A stretch of DNA of 21,070 nucleotides from JBGSIZ01 sp041742255 (GTDB lineage: Bacteria > Pseudomonadota > Alphaproteobacteria > Rhodobacterales > Rhodobacteraceae): positions 1 through 21,070 of the forward strand of contig JBGSIZ010000140.1 of the NCBI GenBank assembly GCA_041742255.1. The letters run 5' to 3'. Made by a program: the position numbers and the translations under genes. Position 1 is the first letter of the stretch; every line of letters begins with the position of its first letter. Under the pieces are notes generated by a model. It had not been told where the DNA came from. It was given only the letters and a program-made list of their open reading frames with translations, and made no database searches. Below, in pieces: positions 6,824 to 14,078 of this stretch.

Positions 6824-7153
6824 ATGGCAGAGAACGTAACCCCCCGCGTCCGCGTCCCCAAAGACGCCACCGCAGGCGAGATCATCAGCGTGAAAACCCT
6901 GATTTCCCACACGATGGAAAGCGGCCAGCGCAAGGATGCCGATGGCAACCTGATCCCCCGGTCGATCATCAACCGCTTTACCGCCGATTTCAACGGCCAG
7001 AACGTGATTGATGTCACGCTGGAGCCCGCGATTTCGACCAACCCCTATTTCGAATTCCAGTCGATCGTGCCTGAAACCGGCACCTTTACCTTCACCTGGT
7101 ATGACGATGACGGGTCTGTCTACACCGACACCAAAGACATCACCGTCGTCTGA
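6824..7153 (+). CDS. soxZ: Sulfur carrier partner SoxZ
   Basis: A 109-residue beta-sandwich protein, partner of SoxY. The start region PRVRVPKDATAGEIISVKTL, the ISHTMESGQRKD segment and TFTWYDDDG near the C terminus match SoxZ. It has no signal peptide and no cysteine, as expected for a subunit exported bound to Tat-substrate SoxY. The start at 6824 has a GGGAGAGAG ribosome site. The same frame runs further upstream inside soxY, but that part is only an overlapping frame. Confidence 0.97.
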   Translation: MAENVTPRVRVPKDATAGEIISVKTLISHTMESGQRKDADGNLIPRSIINRFTADFNGQNVIDVTLEPAISTNPYFEFQSIVPETGTFTFTWYDDDGSVYTDTKDITVV

Positions 7154-7181
7154 CATGGCTGGCCAACAGGGAGGAATTCGA

Positions 7182-8039
7182 ATGACAAAAAGACCCTTGA
7201 ATGGTCTGATCGGGATCGCGGCGCTGGCCCTTGCGGCCGGACCCGTGTTCGCCGAGATGGGAGACCAACTGGTCGTCAATGGCGATCTGGAATTGGTGGT
7301 CGAGGCGCCCGCCCCCGCCCATCTGGAGGGTGTTCTTGACACCATCTATTCCGGGTGGGTGTTCCGCGATGCCGATACCCAAGCCATGCAAACCGACGAT
7401 TTCGATAACCCCGGCATGTTGTATGCCGATCAGGGTGCCGAAATGTGGGATGCCGTTGATGGCACCGAGGGTAAATCCTGTGCCGATTGTCATGGCGACG
7501 CCGCCGAGACGATGGCCGGTGTCCGCGCGTCCTATCCCAAATGGAACGAGGCTGCTGGCGAGGTCCGCAATATTCCGGGCCAGATCAACGCCTGCCGCAC
7601 CGAACGCATGGGTGCCGAACCCCTGAAAGCCGACAGTGCCGCCGCGAATGCCATGGAGGCCTTTATCTCCATGCAGTCCCGCGGGATGCCGATGAACGTT
7701 GCCATTGACGGCCCCGCCGCCGCCACATGGGAGCAGGGCAAGGAAATCTATTACACCCGGTATGGCCAGTTGGAATTGTCCTGTGCATCCTGCCATGAGG
7801 ACAATTACGACAACTATATCCGTGCCGATCACCTGTCCCAAGGTCAGATAAACGGGTTCCCCGTTTATCGTCTGAAGGACACCCGCCTGACATCGGCGGG
7901 CGGTCGGTTCAAGGGTTGTATTCGTGACACCCGCGCCGAAACCTTTGCCAGCGACAGCCCCGAATTTGTCGCACTCGAACTTTATGTCGCCTCCCGCGGC
8001 AATGGTTTGTCGGTTGAAGGCGTGTCTGTTCGTCACTGA
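7182..8039 (+). CDS. soxA: Diheme cytochrome c SoxA, L-cysteine S-thiosulfotransferase subunit
   Basis: A 285-residue secreted cytochrome, the catalytic subunit of SoxXA, which couples thiosulfate oxidatively to SoxY. A signal peptide ends near VFA (residue 24). Two heme sites are visible, C100-AD-C103-H104 and C201-AS-C204-H205. C246 in GGRFKGCIRDTRAE is the conserved active-site cysteine that ligates the second heme and is persulfidated in known structures. C138 in INACRTE is the remaining cysteine. This is the two-heme-motif form, as in Rhodovulum-type enzymes, rather than the single-heme form of some bacteria. A GGAGG ribosome site precedes the ATG. A terminator follows the stop. Confidence 0.97.
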   Translation: MTKRPLNGLIGIAALALAAGPVFAEMGDQLVVNGDLELVVEAPAPAHLEGVLDTIYSGWVFRDADTQAMQTDDFDNPGMLYADQGAEMWDAVDGTEGKSCADCHGDAAETMAGVRASYPKWNEAAGEVRNIPGQINACRTERMGAEPLKADSAAANAMEAFISMQSRGMPMNVAIDGPAAATWEQGKEIYYTRYGQLELSCASCHEDNYDNYIRADHLSQGQINGFPVYRLKDTRLTSAGGRFKGCIRDTRAETFASDSPEFVALELYVASRGNGLSVEGVSVRH

Positions 8040-8045
8040 CCCATT

Positions 8046-8078
8046 GGCCCGCCCTGCATCCTGCCGGGCGGGCCTTTT
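8046..8078 (+). terminator. Rho-independent terminator between soxA and soxB
   Basis: GGCCCGCC (8046-8053) and GGCGGGCC (8067-8074) form a perfect eight-base GC stem with a 13-base loop, followed at once by TTTT and a further T-rich stretch. It begins seven bases after the soxA stop. It should end or reduce transcription of the soxV-A part before soxB. Confidence 0.8.
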
Positions 8079-8091
8079 CACCTTCTTAAAT

Positions 8092-8107
8092 ATTCAAAAA
8101 GACGCAT
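8092..8107. promoter_or_regulatory. Candidate SoxR operator before soxB
   Basis: ATTC-AAAAAGAC-GCAT matches seven of eight defined positions of ATTC-N8-GAAT, and the ten bases AATATTCAAA (8089-8098) are identical to the left part of the soxX operator region (5804-5813 up to one shifted base run). It sits just after the soxA terminator, 28 bp before soxB. I could not identify convincing -35/-10 boxes here. Confidence 0.45.
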
Positions 8108-8114
8108 ACGTCTT
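8099..8114. repeat. Perfect 6-bp inverted repeat upstream of soxB
   Basis: AAGACG-CATA-CGTCTT is a perfect hexamer inverted repeat with a four-base loop, overlapping the right half of the operator-like sequence at 8092-8107 and ending 21 bp before the soxB ATG. It could be a protein site or a short mRNA hairpin near the ribosome site. Confidence 0.5.
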
Positions 8115-8135
8115 GGACCGGAACGAGGCCCCCTG

Positions 8136-9839
8136 ATGATCTCTCGGCGTGATTTCTTGCAAGCGGGCATGGCCGCCTCGGCCATCTACGGTGCCTCTGG
8201 TTTTGGCCAATGGGGCCGGTTGGCCGCCCAGCAGGCCCTGACCCAGGACCAGTTGTTGCAGTTTGATACCTTTGGCAACGTGTCCCTGATCCATATCACT
8301 GACATTCATGGTCAGTTGAAACCGATCTGGTTTCGCGAACCTGAGATCAACCTTGGCGTCGGCCCCGGCAAAGGCAATGTTCCCCATATCACCGGTGCCG
8401 ATTTCCGCCGCCTGTATGGCATCGAGGATGGCAGCCCGTCCCATTACGCCCTGACCTATGACGATTTTGCCGCCCTTGCCAAAGGCTATGGCAAGATGGG
8501 CGGTCTGGACCGCGTCGCCACCGTCGTCAAACAGATCCGCGCCGATCGTCCCGATGCCATCCTGCTGGATGGCGGCGACACATGGCACGGGTCCTATACC
8601 TGTTATCAGACCGCCGGTCAGGACATGGTCAATGTCATGAATGCCCTGAAGCCGGACGCCATGACGTTCCACTGGGAATTCACCCTTGGGTCCGACCGCG
8701 TCCGCGAAATTGTTGCCGATCTGCCCTTTGCCGCCCTTGGCCAGAACATCTTTGACAGCGAATGGAACGAACCCACCGAAGATTTCGCCCCCTACAAGAT
8801 GTTTGAATCCGGTGGCGTCAAGATTGCCGTCATCGGGCAGGCCTTTCCCTATATGCCCATTGCCAATCCCGGCTGGATGTTCCCCGAATATTCGTTTGGC
8901 ATCCGCGACGCCAGGATGCAGGAAATGGTGAACGAGGTTCGCGCCAATGGTGCCGAATTGGTTGTGTGCCTGTCTCACAACGGATTTGACGTGGACAAGA
9001 AGATGGCCGGCACCGTGCAGGGCATTGATGTCATTCTGTCCGGCCACACCCACGACGCCTTGCCCGAACCCGTTATCGTGGGCGAGACGATCATCATCGC
9101 CTCGGGTTCCAACGGCAAGTTCGTCAGCCGCGTTGATCTGGACGTTCGCGATGGCCGCATGATGGGCTTTCGTCACAAGCTGATCCCCATATTCGCCGAT
9201 GTCATCTCCCCTGATGCCGACATGACCAACCTGATCGACGCACAGCGCGCCCCCTATGAGGCCGAGTTGTCCCAGGTCATCGGCACCTGCGCCGACGACA
9301 CCACGTTGTATCGCCGGGGAAATTTCAACGGATCGTGGGACGATCTGATCTGCGACGCCTTGATGAGCGAGCGCGAGGCCGATTTCGCCATGTCCCCCGG
9401 TGTGCGCTGGGGGCCATCCATTCTGCCCGGTCAGGACATCACCCGCGAGGATATCTGGAACGTCACCTCGATGACCTATGGCAAGGCCTATCGGTCTGAA
9501 ATGACCGGCGCATTCATCCACACAATACTGGAGGATGTCGCCGACAACCTGTTCAATCCCGATCCGTTCTATCAGCAAGGCGGGGATATGGTCCGGATGG
9601 GCGGCCTTGGCTATCGCATCGACATTTCCAAGCCGATTGGTGAACGCATCACCGATTTGACCGTGCTGAAAACCGGTGCCGCGCTGGACCCTGCTGCCAC
9701 CTATGTCGTCGCCGGTTGGGCCAGCGTGAACGAAGGCACCGAGGGCCCGCAAATCTGGGATGTCGTCGAAGCCCATATCGCGAAACTGGGCACCGTATCG
9801 GTCGCCCCGAACACCAGTGTTCAGGTCGTCGGTGCCTGA
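8136..9839 (+). CDS. soxB: Thiosulfohydrolase SoxB
   Basis: A 567-residue Tat-exported dimanganese enzyme that hydrolyses SoxY-bound S-sulfonate to release sulfate. The N terminus has SRRDFLQAG (twin arginine) followed by a hydrophobic stretch. Metal ligands and family motifs are in order: HITDIHGQL (D56, H58), LLDGGDTWHGS (D148), FHWEFTLGSD (H179, replacing the Asn of ordinary 5'-nucleotidases as in other SoxB), LSHNGFDVDKK (H281) and SGHTHDALP (H304, H306). The C-terminal 5'-nucleotidase-type domain follows. Length is normal. A GAGG ribosome site lies seven bases before the ATG. soxC follows after 19 bp, and a terminator separates soxB from soxA upstream. Confidence 0.97.
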   Translation: MISRRDFLQAGMAASAIYGASGFGQWGRLAAQQALTQDQLLQFDTFGNVSLIHITDIHGQLKPIWFREPEINLGVGPGKGNVPHITGADFRRLYGIEDGSPSHYALTYDDFAALAKGYGKMGGLDRVATVVKQIRADRPDAILLDGGDTWHGSYTCYQTAGQDMVNVMNALKPDAMTFHWEFTLGSDRVREIVADLPFAALGQNIFDSEWNEPTEDFAPYKMFESGGVKIAVIGQAFPYMPIANPGWMFPEYSFGIRDARMQEMVNEVRANGAELVVCLSHNGFDVDKKMAGTVQGIDVILSGHTHDALPEPVIVGETIIIASGSNGKFVSRVDLDVRDGRMMGFRHKLIPIFADVISPDADMTNLIDAQRAPYEAELSQVIGTCADDTTLYRRGNFNGSWDDLICDALMSEREADFAMSPGVRWGPSILPGQDITREDIWNVTSMTYGKAYRSEMTGAFIHTILEDVADNLFNPDPFYQQGGDMVRMGGLGYRIDISKPIGERITDLTVLKTGAALDPAATYVVAGWASVNEGTEGPQIWDVVEAHIAKLGTVSVAPNTSVQVVGA

Positions 9840-9858
9840 GGAGAAAGAGGACTTAAGC

Positions 9859-11136
9859 ATGGATTTGCATTTCAAAGGGAAAAAGCCATCCCGCCGCGCG
9901 TTCCTGACCGGTGCCGCCGCGATGGGCGGGGCGGCTGTGGCCGCCACCGTGGCCAAGGCCCAAACCGTTGCCCCCGATCCGTTGATCACGGACGTGCAGC
10001 CCTGGCGTCAATACCTTGGCGACGGCGTGGATGCCCGCCCCTACGGCGTGCCGTCCCAGTTCGAGGCCGATGTGATCCGCCGCGACGTGCCGTGGTTGAC
10101 CGCCGATGCCGTGTCGTCCGTCAATTTCACCCCCCTGCACGCGCTGGACGGTATCATCACCCCCAATGGGTTGTGTTTTGAACGCCACCACGGCGGCGTG
10201 GCCGAAATTGCCCCCGGCGATCATCGCCTGATGATTAACGGCATGGTGGACAAGGAAATCGTGTTCACTATGGCCGACCTGATGCGGTTCCCGCGTGAAA
10301 ATCATGTCTATTTTCTGGAATGTGCCGCCAATTCCGGGATGGAATGGGCCGGTGCCCAGTTGAACGGCTGCCAGTTCACCCACGGCATGATCCACAATGT
10401 CATGTATACAGGCGTCCCCCTGCGGTTGTTGCTGGAAGAAGCGGGCGTCAAGACCGAAGGCAAGTGGATCATGGTGGAAGGTGCCGATGCCGCCGGCATG
10501 AACCGCAGTATTCCGATGGAAAAGGCGCTTGATGATTGTCTGATCGCGTTCAAGATGAACGGCGAGGCCCTGCGTCCTGAACAGGGCTATCCTGTCCGGT
10601 TGGTCGTTCCCGGTTGGGAAGGCAATATGTGGGTCAAATGGATCCGCCGCATCGAAGTGGGCGATCAGCCGTGGCATGCCCGCGAGGAAACCAGCAAATA
10701 CACCGACCTGATGCCCAGCGGTCAGGCCCGCCGGTTCACATGGGAGATGGACGCCAAATCCGTCATCACCAACCCAAGCCCCCAAGCCCCGATTACCCAT
10801 GGCAAGGGGTGGACCGTTATCACCGGCGTTGCATGGTCCGGTCGTGGCACCATTCCTCGCGTCGATGTCACCACCGATGGCGGCATGACGTGGCACGCCG
10901 CCCGGATTTCCGGCCCGTCCCTGACCAAGTCGATGCATCGGTTCTACTATGAATTCGATTGGGATGGTCAGCCATTGCTGTTGCAAAGCCGCGCGATGGA
11001 TTCCACCGGTTACGTCCAGCCCACCAAGACCGAGTTGCGCGCCATTCGCGGCGTCAATTCCATCTATCACAACAATGCGATCCAGACCTGGGCCGTGAAT
11101 GCAGAAGGGATCGCCGAAAATGTTGAAATTTCTTAA
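9859..11136 (+). CDS. soxC: Sulfane dehydrogenase molybdenum subunit SoxC
   Basis: A 425-residue Tat-exported molybdopterin enzyme of the sulfite-oxidase family. With SoxD it oxidises SoxY-bound sulfane sulfur, giving the full electron yield from thiosulfate. SRRAFLTG begins the Tat signal, which ends near AKA (residue 34). The molybdenum-ligating cysteine is C155 in YFLECAANSG. The segments VRLVVPGWEGNMWVKW and TDGGMTW mark the rest of the Moco domain and the C-terminal dimerisation domain. I chose the ATG at 9859 (AGAGG ribosome site, Tat motif directly after) over a longer frame that runs into soxB. The last 17 bases overlap soxD. Confidence 0.96.
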   Translation: MDLHFKGKKPSRRAFLTGAAAMGGAAVAATVAKAQTVAPDPLITDVQPWRQYLGDGVDARPYGVPSQFEADVIRRDVPWLTADAVSSVNFTPLHALDGIITPNGLCFERHHGGVAEIAPGDHRLMINGMVDKEIVFTMADLMRFPRENHVYFLECAANSGMEWAGAQLNGCQFTHGMIHNVMYTGVPLRLLLEEAGVKTEGKWIMVEGADAAGMNRSIPMEKALDDCLIAFKMNGEALRPEQGYPVRLVVPGWEGNMWVKWIRRIEVGDQPWHAREETSKYTDLMPSGQARRFTWEMDAKSVITNPSPQAPITHGKGWTVITGVAWSGRGTIPRVDVTTDGGMTWHAARISGPSLTKSMHRFYYEFDWDGQPLLLQSRAMDSTGYVQPTKTELRAIRGVNSIYHNNAIQTWAVNAEGIAENVEIS

Positions 11137-12325
11137 AATTCTGCTCCCTGCTGGGGCGGGCACCGCGTCGGTTTTGACGTTGGCCTATGTCATGGCCGAT
11201 CAGTTTGTCGCCGATATTCCCGCACCGTTGCGCGATATGGTTGCCGTGCAACCCGCGCAGGCGCAGGAGACCCCGGCTGCCCCTGTTGTCATGGCCAGCA
11301 CCGATTTGGCACAGTCCCGCCCCGGTGGGTTCGGTTTGGGCCGCACGGCCTTGGTCGAGGAAGTTGCCGCGTGGGATACGGACGTGCGCCCCGATGGTCT
11401 GGGTTTGCCCGTGGGCCGTGGCGATGTGTATACCGGCGAGGAATTGTTCGTTGAGAAATGTTCGTCCTGCCACGGTGATTTTGGCGAGGCCGTGGGCCGC
11501 TGGCCCGTTTTGGCCGGTGGACAGGGCACGTTGTTGAATGATGATCCGGTCAAGACTGTCGGGTCATACTGGCCCTATTTGTCTACCGTGTTTGACTATG
11601 TTCACCGCGCCATGCCCTTTGGCGAGGCCGAGTCCCTGAGCGCCGACGAGGTGTATGCGATCACCGCCTATATCCTGTATGTCAACGATGTCGTGGCCGA
11701 CGATTTCGAGCTGTCGAACGAGAATTTCACTGAAGTCCGGTTGCCCAACGAGCCGAATTTCATTGATGATGACCGGATGACAACCGAATTTCCGTTGTTT
11801 GTCCGCGAGCCGTGCATGGAAAATTGCAAGGATGCGGTCGAGATTACCATGCATGCCTCTAACCTTGACGTGACGCCGGGCGACACCACCGACAATGTGG
11901 TCCCTGTTGCGGCCGAGGCCACGGCGGAGCCTGCCCCTGAGGCTGCGCCCGAGCCTGCCCCAGAGGTTGCTCCTGCCGAGGTCACGACCGCCGCGATTGA
12001 TCCTGCTCTTGTGGACGCTGGTGCCTCGGTTTTCCGCAAATGTCAGGCCTGCCATCAGGTGGGCGAGGGTGCTGTGAACCGCACCGGCCCCCATCTGAAC
12101 GGGTTGATGGGCCGCACCGTTGGCGTTGTGGATGGGTTCAATTACTCGTCCGTCTTTGCCACCGCCCATGACGCTGGCGAGGTCTGGACCGAGGAAAATC
12201 TGGCTGCGTTCCTGGCCAATCCGCGGGGCGCCATGGCGGGCACCAAGATGTCCTTTGCCGGGTTGAAGTCCGACGCCGATATTGCTGCCGTTCTGGCCTA
12301 TCTGCAGGCCAATAGCGCGCAGTGA
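11120..12325 (+). CDS. soxD: Diheme cytochrome c SoxD, sulfane dehydrogenase subunit
   Basis: A 401-residue diheme cytochrome that takes electrons from SoxC. The N-terminal hydrophobic segment (about residues 8-28) is followed by a polar stretch and AQAQ near residue 49, so either a long signal or a membrane anchor is possible. The first cytochrome domain has C114-SS-C117-H118 with M165 in RAMPFGEA as likely ligand; the second has C308-QA-C311-H312 with M377 in TKMSFAG. The domains are joined by an Ala-Pro-Glu-rich linker (residues 264-290). C232 and C236 may form a disulfide. The start at 11120 has an AAGGGA ribosome site and overlaps the end of soxC, suggesting coupled translation. A hairpin follows the stop. 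Confidence 0.95.
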   Translation: MLKFLKILLPAGAGTASVLTLAYVMADQFVADIPAPLRDMVAVQPAQAQETPAAPVVMASTDLAQSRPGGFGLGRTALVEEVAAWDTDVRPDGLGLPVGRGDVYTGEELFVEKCSSCHGDFGEAVGRWPVLAGGQGTLLNDDPVKTVGSYWPYLSTVFDYVHRAMPFGEAESLSADEVYAITAYILYVNDVVADDFELSNENFTEVRLPNEPNFIDDDRMTTEFPLFVREPCMENCKDAVEITMHASNLDVTPGDTTDNVVPVAAEATAEPAPEAAPEPAPEVAPAEVTTAAIDPALVDAGASVFRKCQACHQVGEGAVNRTGPHLNGLMGRTVGVVDGFNYSSVFATAHDAGEVWTEENLAAFLANPRGAMAGTKMSFAGLKSDADIAAVLAYLQANSAQ

Positions 12326-12339
12326 ATGATCTGGATCAA
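12326..12339. promoter_or_regulatory. FNR/FnrL-type box before DUF302 gene and hemA
   Basis: ATGAT-CTGG-ATCAA matches nine of ten defined bases of the TTGAT-N4-ATCAA consensus. Its centre at 12332.5 is 41-42 bp upstream of the start predicted from a CATTAT -10 at 12363-12368, the position used by FNR as a class II activator. FnrL control of hemA is known in Rhodobacter sphaeroides. The site begins directly after the soxD stop. Confidence 0.6.
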
Positions 12340-12364
12340 GGCGGCCCGCCGTCGCCTTGATCCA
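12332..12364. terminator. Strong hairpin after soxD (possible terminator or attenuator)
   Basis: TGGATCAAGGCG and CGCCTTGATCCA form a perfect 12-base stem with a nine-base loop. No T-run follows (the next bases are TTATC), so it is not a classical intrinsic terminator; it may protect the soxD mRNA 3' end or act with Rho. It overlaps the right half of the FNR-type box. Confidence 0.55.
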
Positions 12365-12392
12365 TTATCAACCGGAAATGGGGGGGCTTTCG

Positions 12393-12824
12393 ATGAAACA
12401 GTTGGGATTTGCAGGCGTGTTGGCGTTGGTTGCCGGATTGGCGCAGGCCGATGGTGCCACCACCTATGCCTATGACGGATCGTTCGAGGATGCCACGTTT
12501 GGCGTCGAAAGTGCCATTGTGGGCCGTGGATTGGTGGTGGATTGGGTGAGCCATGTGGGCGAGATGCTCAACCGCACCGCCGCCGATGTGGGGTCTGATG
12601 TCACCATATATGACGCCGCCGATATTTTCATGTTCTGTTCGGCCACCCTGTCCCGGCAGATGATGGAAACCGATCCGATGAACATCGCCTTTTGCCCCTA
12701 CGGCGTGTTCGTGTTCGAGGCTGAGGGCGCTGTGACCATCGGGTATCGCAACCTGCCCGAAGGCGAGATGCAGGCCGTGCAGGCGTTGCTGGATGAGATT
12801 GCCCGTGAGGCAGCAGGCCAATAG
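12393..12824 (+). CDS. Secreted DUF302-family protein
   Basis: A 143-residue protein with a signal peptide (residues 1-19, ending AQA), hence periplasmic. The body resembles DUF302: GSFEDATFGVESAIVGRGLV, a central MFCSATLSRQMM segment and FCPYGVFVFEAEG. Two cysteines, C82 and C101, sit in similar F-C contexts and could form a pair. The biochemical function of DUF302 is not known to me; members are frequent near sulfur-oxidation genes. The start at 12393 has a G-rich ribosome site. It is 67 bp after soxD but only nine bases before hemA, so it appears to be expressed with hemA from the FNR-type promoter rather than purely as the last sox gene. Confidence 0.8.
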   Translation: MKQLGFAGVLALVAGLAQADGATTYAYDGSFEDATFGVESAIVGRGLVVDWVSHVGEMLNRTAADVGSDVTIYDAADIFMFCSATLSRQMMETDPMNIAFCPYGVFVFEAEGAVTIGYRNLPEGEMQAVQALLDEIAREAAGQ

Positions 12825-12833
12825 GGGCGACAG

Positions 12834-14057
12834 ATGGATTATCAGGCGTTTTTCAAGGCCGAGTTGGACACGTTGCGTGACGCCGGCAATTATCGGGTCT
12901 TTGCCGAACTGGAGCGCCAGAAGGGCGCGTTTCCCCAAGCCGCCAAACATGACGGCTGTGCCGTGCGCCCGGTGACCATCTGGTGTTCCAACGATTATCT
13001 GGGCATGGGCCAGCATCCCGATGTGTTGGCCGCCATGCATGCCACGCTAGACAAGGTGGGTGCCGGGTCCGGTGGCACCCGCAACATCAGCGGCACGACC
13101 CATGCCCATGTTCTGCTGGAACGCGAACTGGCTGATCTGCACGGCAAGGATGCCGCGTTGTTGTTCACGTCCGGCTATGTGTCCAACTGGGCCGCGCTGG
13201 GCACGCTGGGCGCGCGTATTCCGGGGTTGGTGATCTTGTCGGATGCCTTGAACCATGCGTCCATGATCGAAGGCATCCGCCATTCCCGCGCCCCGTGCCG
13301 TGTGTGGCGGCACAACGATCTGGAGGATCTGGAGCGCCAATTGGCCGCCTTGCCCGCCGAGTGCCCCAAGATGATCGCGTTTGAATCCGTTTATTCCATG
13401 GACGGCGATATGGCCCCGATTGCCGCGATTTGTGATCTGGCCGACCGATACAACGCGATGACCTATCTGGACGAGGTTCACGCCGTAGGCATGTATGGCC
13501 CGCGCGGCGGCGGTGTGGCCGAACGCGACGGCGTCATGCACCGCCTGACCGTGATCGAGGGCACCTTGGGAAAAGCCTATGGCGTGATGGGCGGATATAT
13601 TGCCGCCTCGGCCGAATTGGTGGATTTTGTCCGGTCGTTTTCGTCCGGGTTCATTTTCACTACCGCCTTGCCCCCGGCCGTCGCTGCCGGGGCTCATGCC
13701 GCTGTGCGCCACCTCAAGCAATCCAGCGCCGAGCGTGCCGCCCAACAGGCCCGTGTGGCGCAGGTGCGCGCCCGGCTGGATGCCATCGGTATTCCGCATG
13801 TGCCCAATGACAGCCACATCATCCCGGTGATGGTGGGCGACGCCGCAAAGTGCAAATATCTGTCTGATATCCTGTTGGATCAGTATGGTATCTATATCCA
13901 ACCGATCAATTATCCGACCGTTCCAAAAGGCACCGAGCGGTTGCGGATCACCCCGTCCCCGGTTCATTCGGATGCCGATGTGGACGTGTTGGTGACCGCC
14001 CTTGCCGCCCTGTGGCGGCAGTGCAACCTTGCCCGGATGCCGTTGGCGGCCCAGTAA
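12834..14057 (+). CDS. hemA: 5-Aminolevulinate synthase
   Basis: A 407-residue PLP enzyme that condenses glycine and succinyl-CoA to 5-aminolevulinate, the first step of heme (and, where present, bacteriochlorophyll) synthesis in alphaproteobacteria. Clear motifs are MDYQAFFKAELD at the N terminus, WCSNDYLGMGQHP, the substrate-loop GSGGTRNISGTTHAH, DEVHAVGMYGPRGGGVAER with the PLP-binding aspartate, and EGTLGKAYGVMGGY with the Schiff-base lysine K247. Length and sequence are those of the HemA/HemT type. It follows the DUF302 gene after nine bases. The FNR-type box upstream suggests higher expression at low oxygen. The stop codon lies in the loop of a perfect hairpin. Confidence 0.96.
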   Translation: MDYQAFFKAELDTLRDAGNYRVFAELERQKGAFPQAAKHDGCAVRPVTIWCSNDYLGMGQHPDVLAAMHATLDKVGAGSGGTRNISGTTHAHVLLERELADLHGKDAALLFTSGYVSNWAALGTLGARIPGLVILSDALNHASMIEGIRHSRAPCRVWRHNDLEDLERQLAALPAECPKMIAFESVYSMDGDMAPIAAICDLADRYNAMTYLDEVHAVGMYGPRGGGVAERDGVMHRLTVIEGTLGKAYGVMGGYIAASAELVDFVRSFSSGFIFTTALPPAVAAGAHAAVRHLKQSSAERAAQQARVAQVRARLDAIGIPHVPNDSHIIPVMVGDAAKCKYLSDILLDQYGIYIQPINYPTVPKGTERLRITPSPVHSDADVDVLVTALAALWRQCNLARMPLAAQ

Positions 14058-14068
14058 ACTGGGCCGCC
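14045..14068. terminator. Perfect hairpin across the hemA stop codon
   Basis: GGCGGCCCAGT and ACTGGGCCGCC form a perfect 11-base stem around an AA centre that is part of the TAA stop of hemA. It lies between convergent hemA and the MBL-fold gene (stop at 14079) and could serve both strands. There is no T-run on either side, so termination efficiency is uncertain. Confidence 0.6.
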
Positions 14069-14078
14069 CGATTGACCG

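Noticed and set aside
8094..9989. A 631-codon minus-strand open frame opposite soxB
   Set aside because: Antisense shadow of the clearly identified soxB; composition is Gly/His/Asp-rich without motifs.
12357..12371. A second FNR-like box TTGAT-N5-ATCAA
   Set aside because: Both half-sites are perfect but the spacer is five rather than four bases, so I did not call it as a functional FNR site; it is mentioned with the hairpin.
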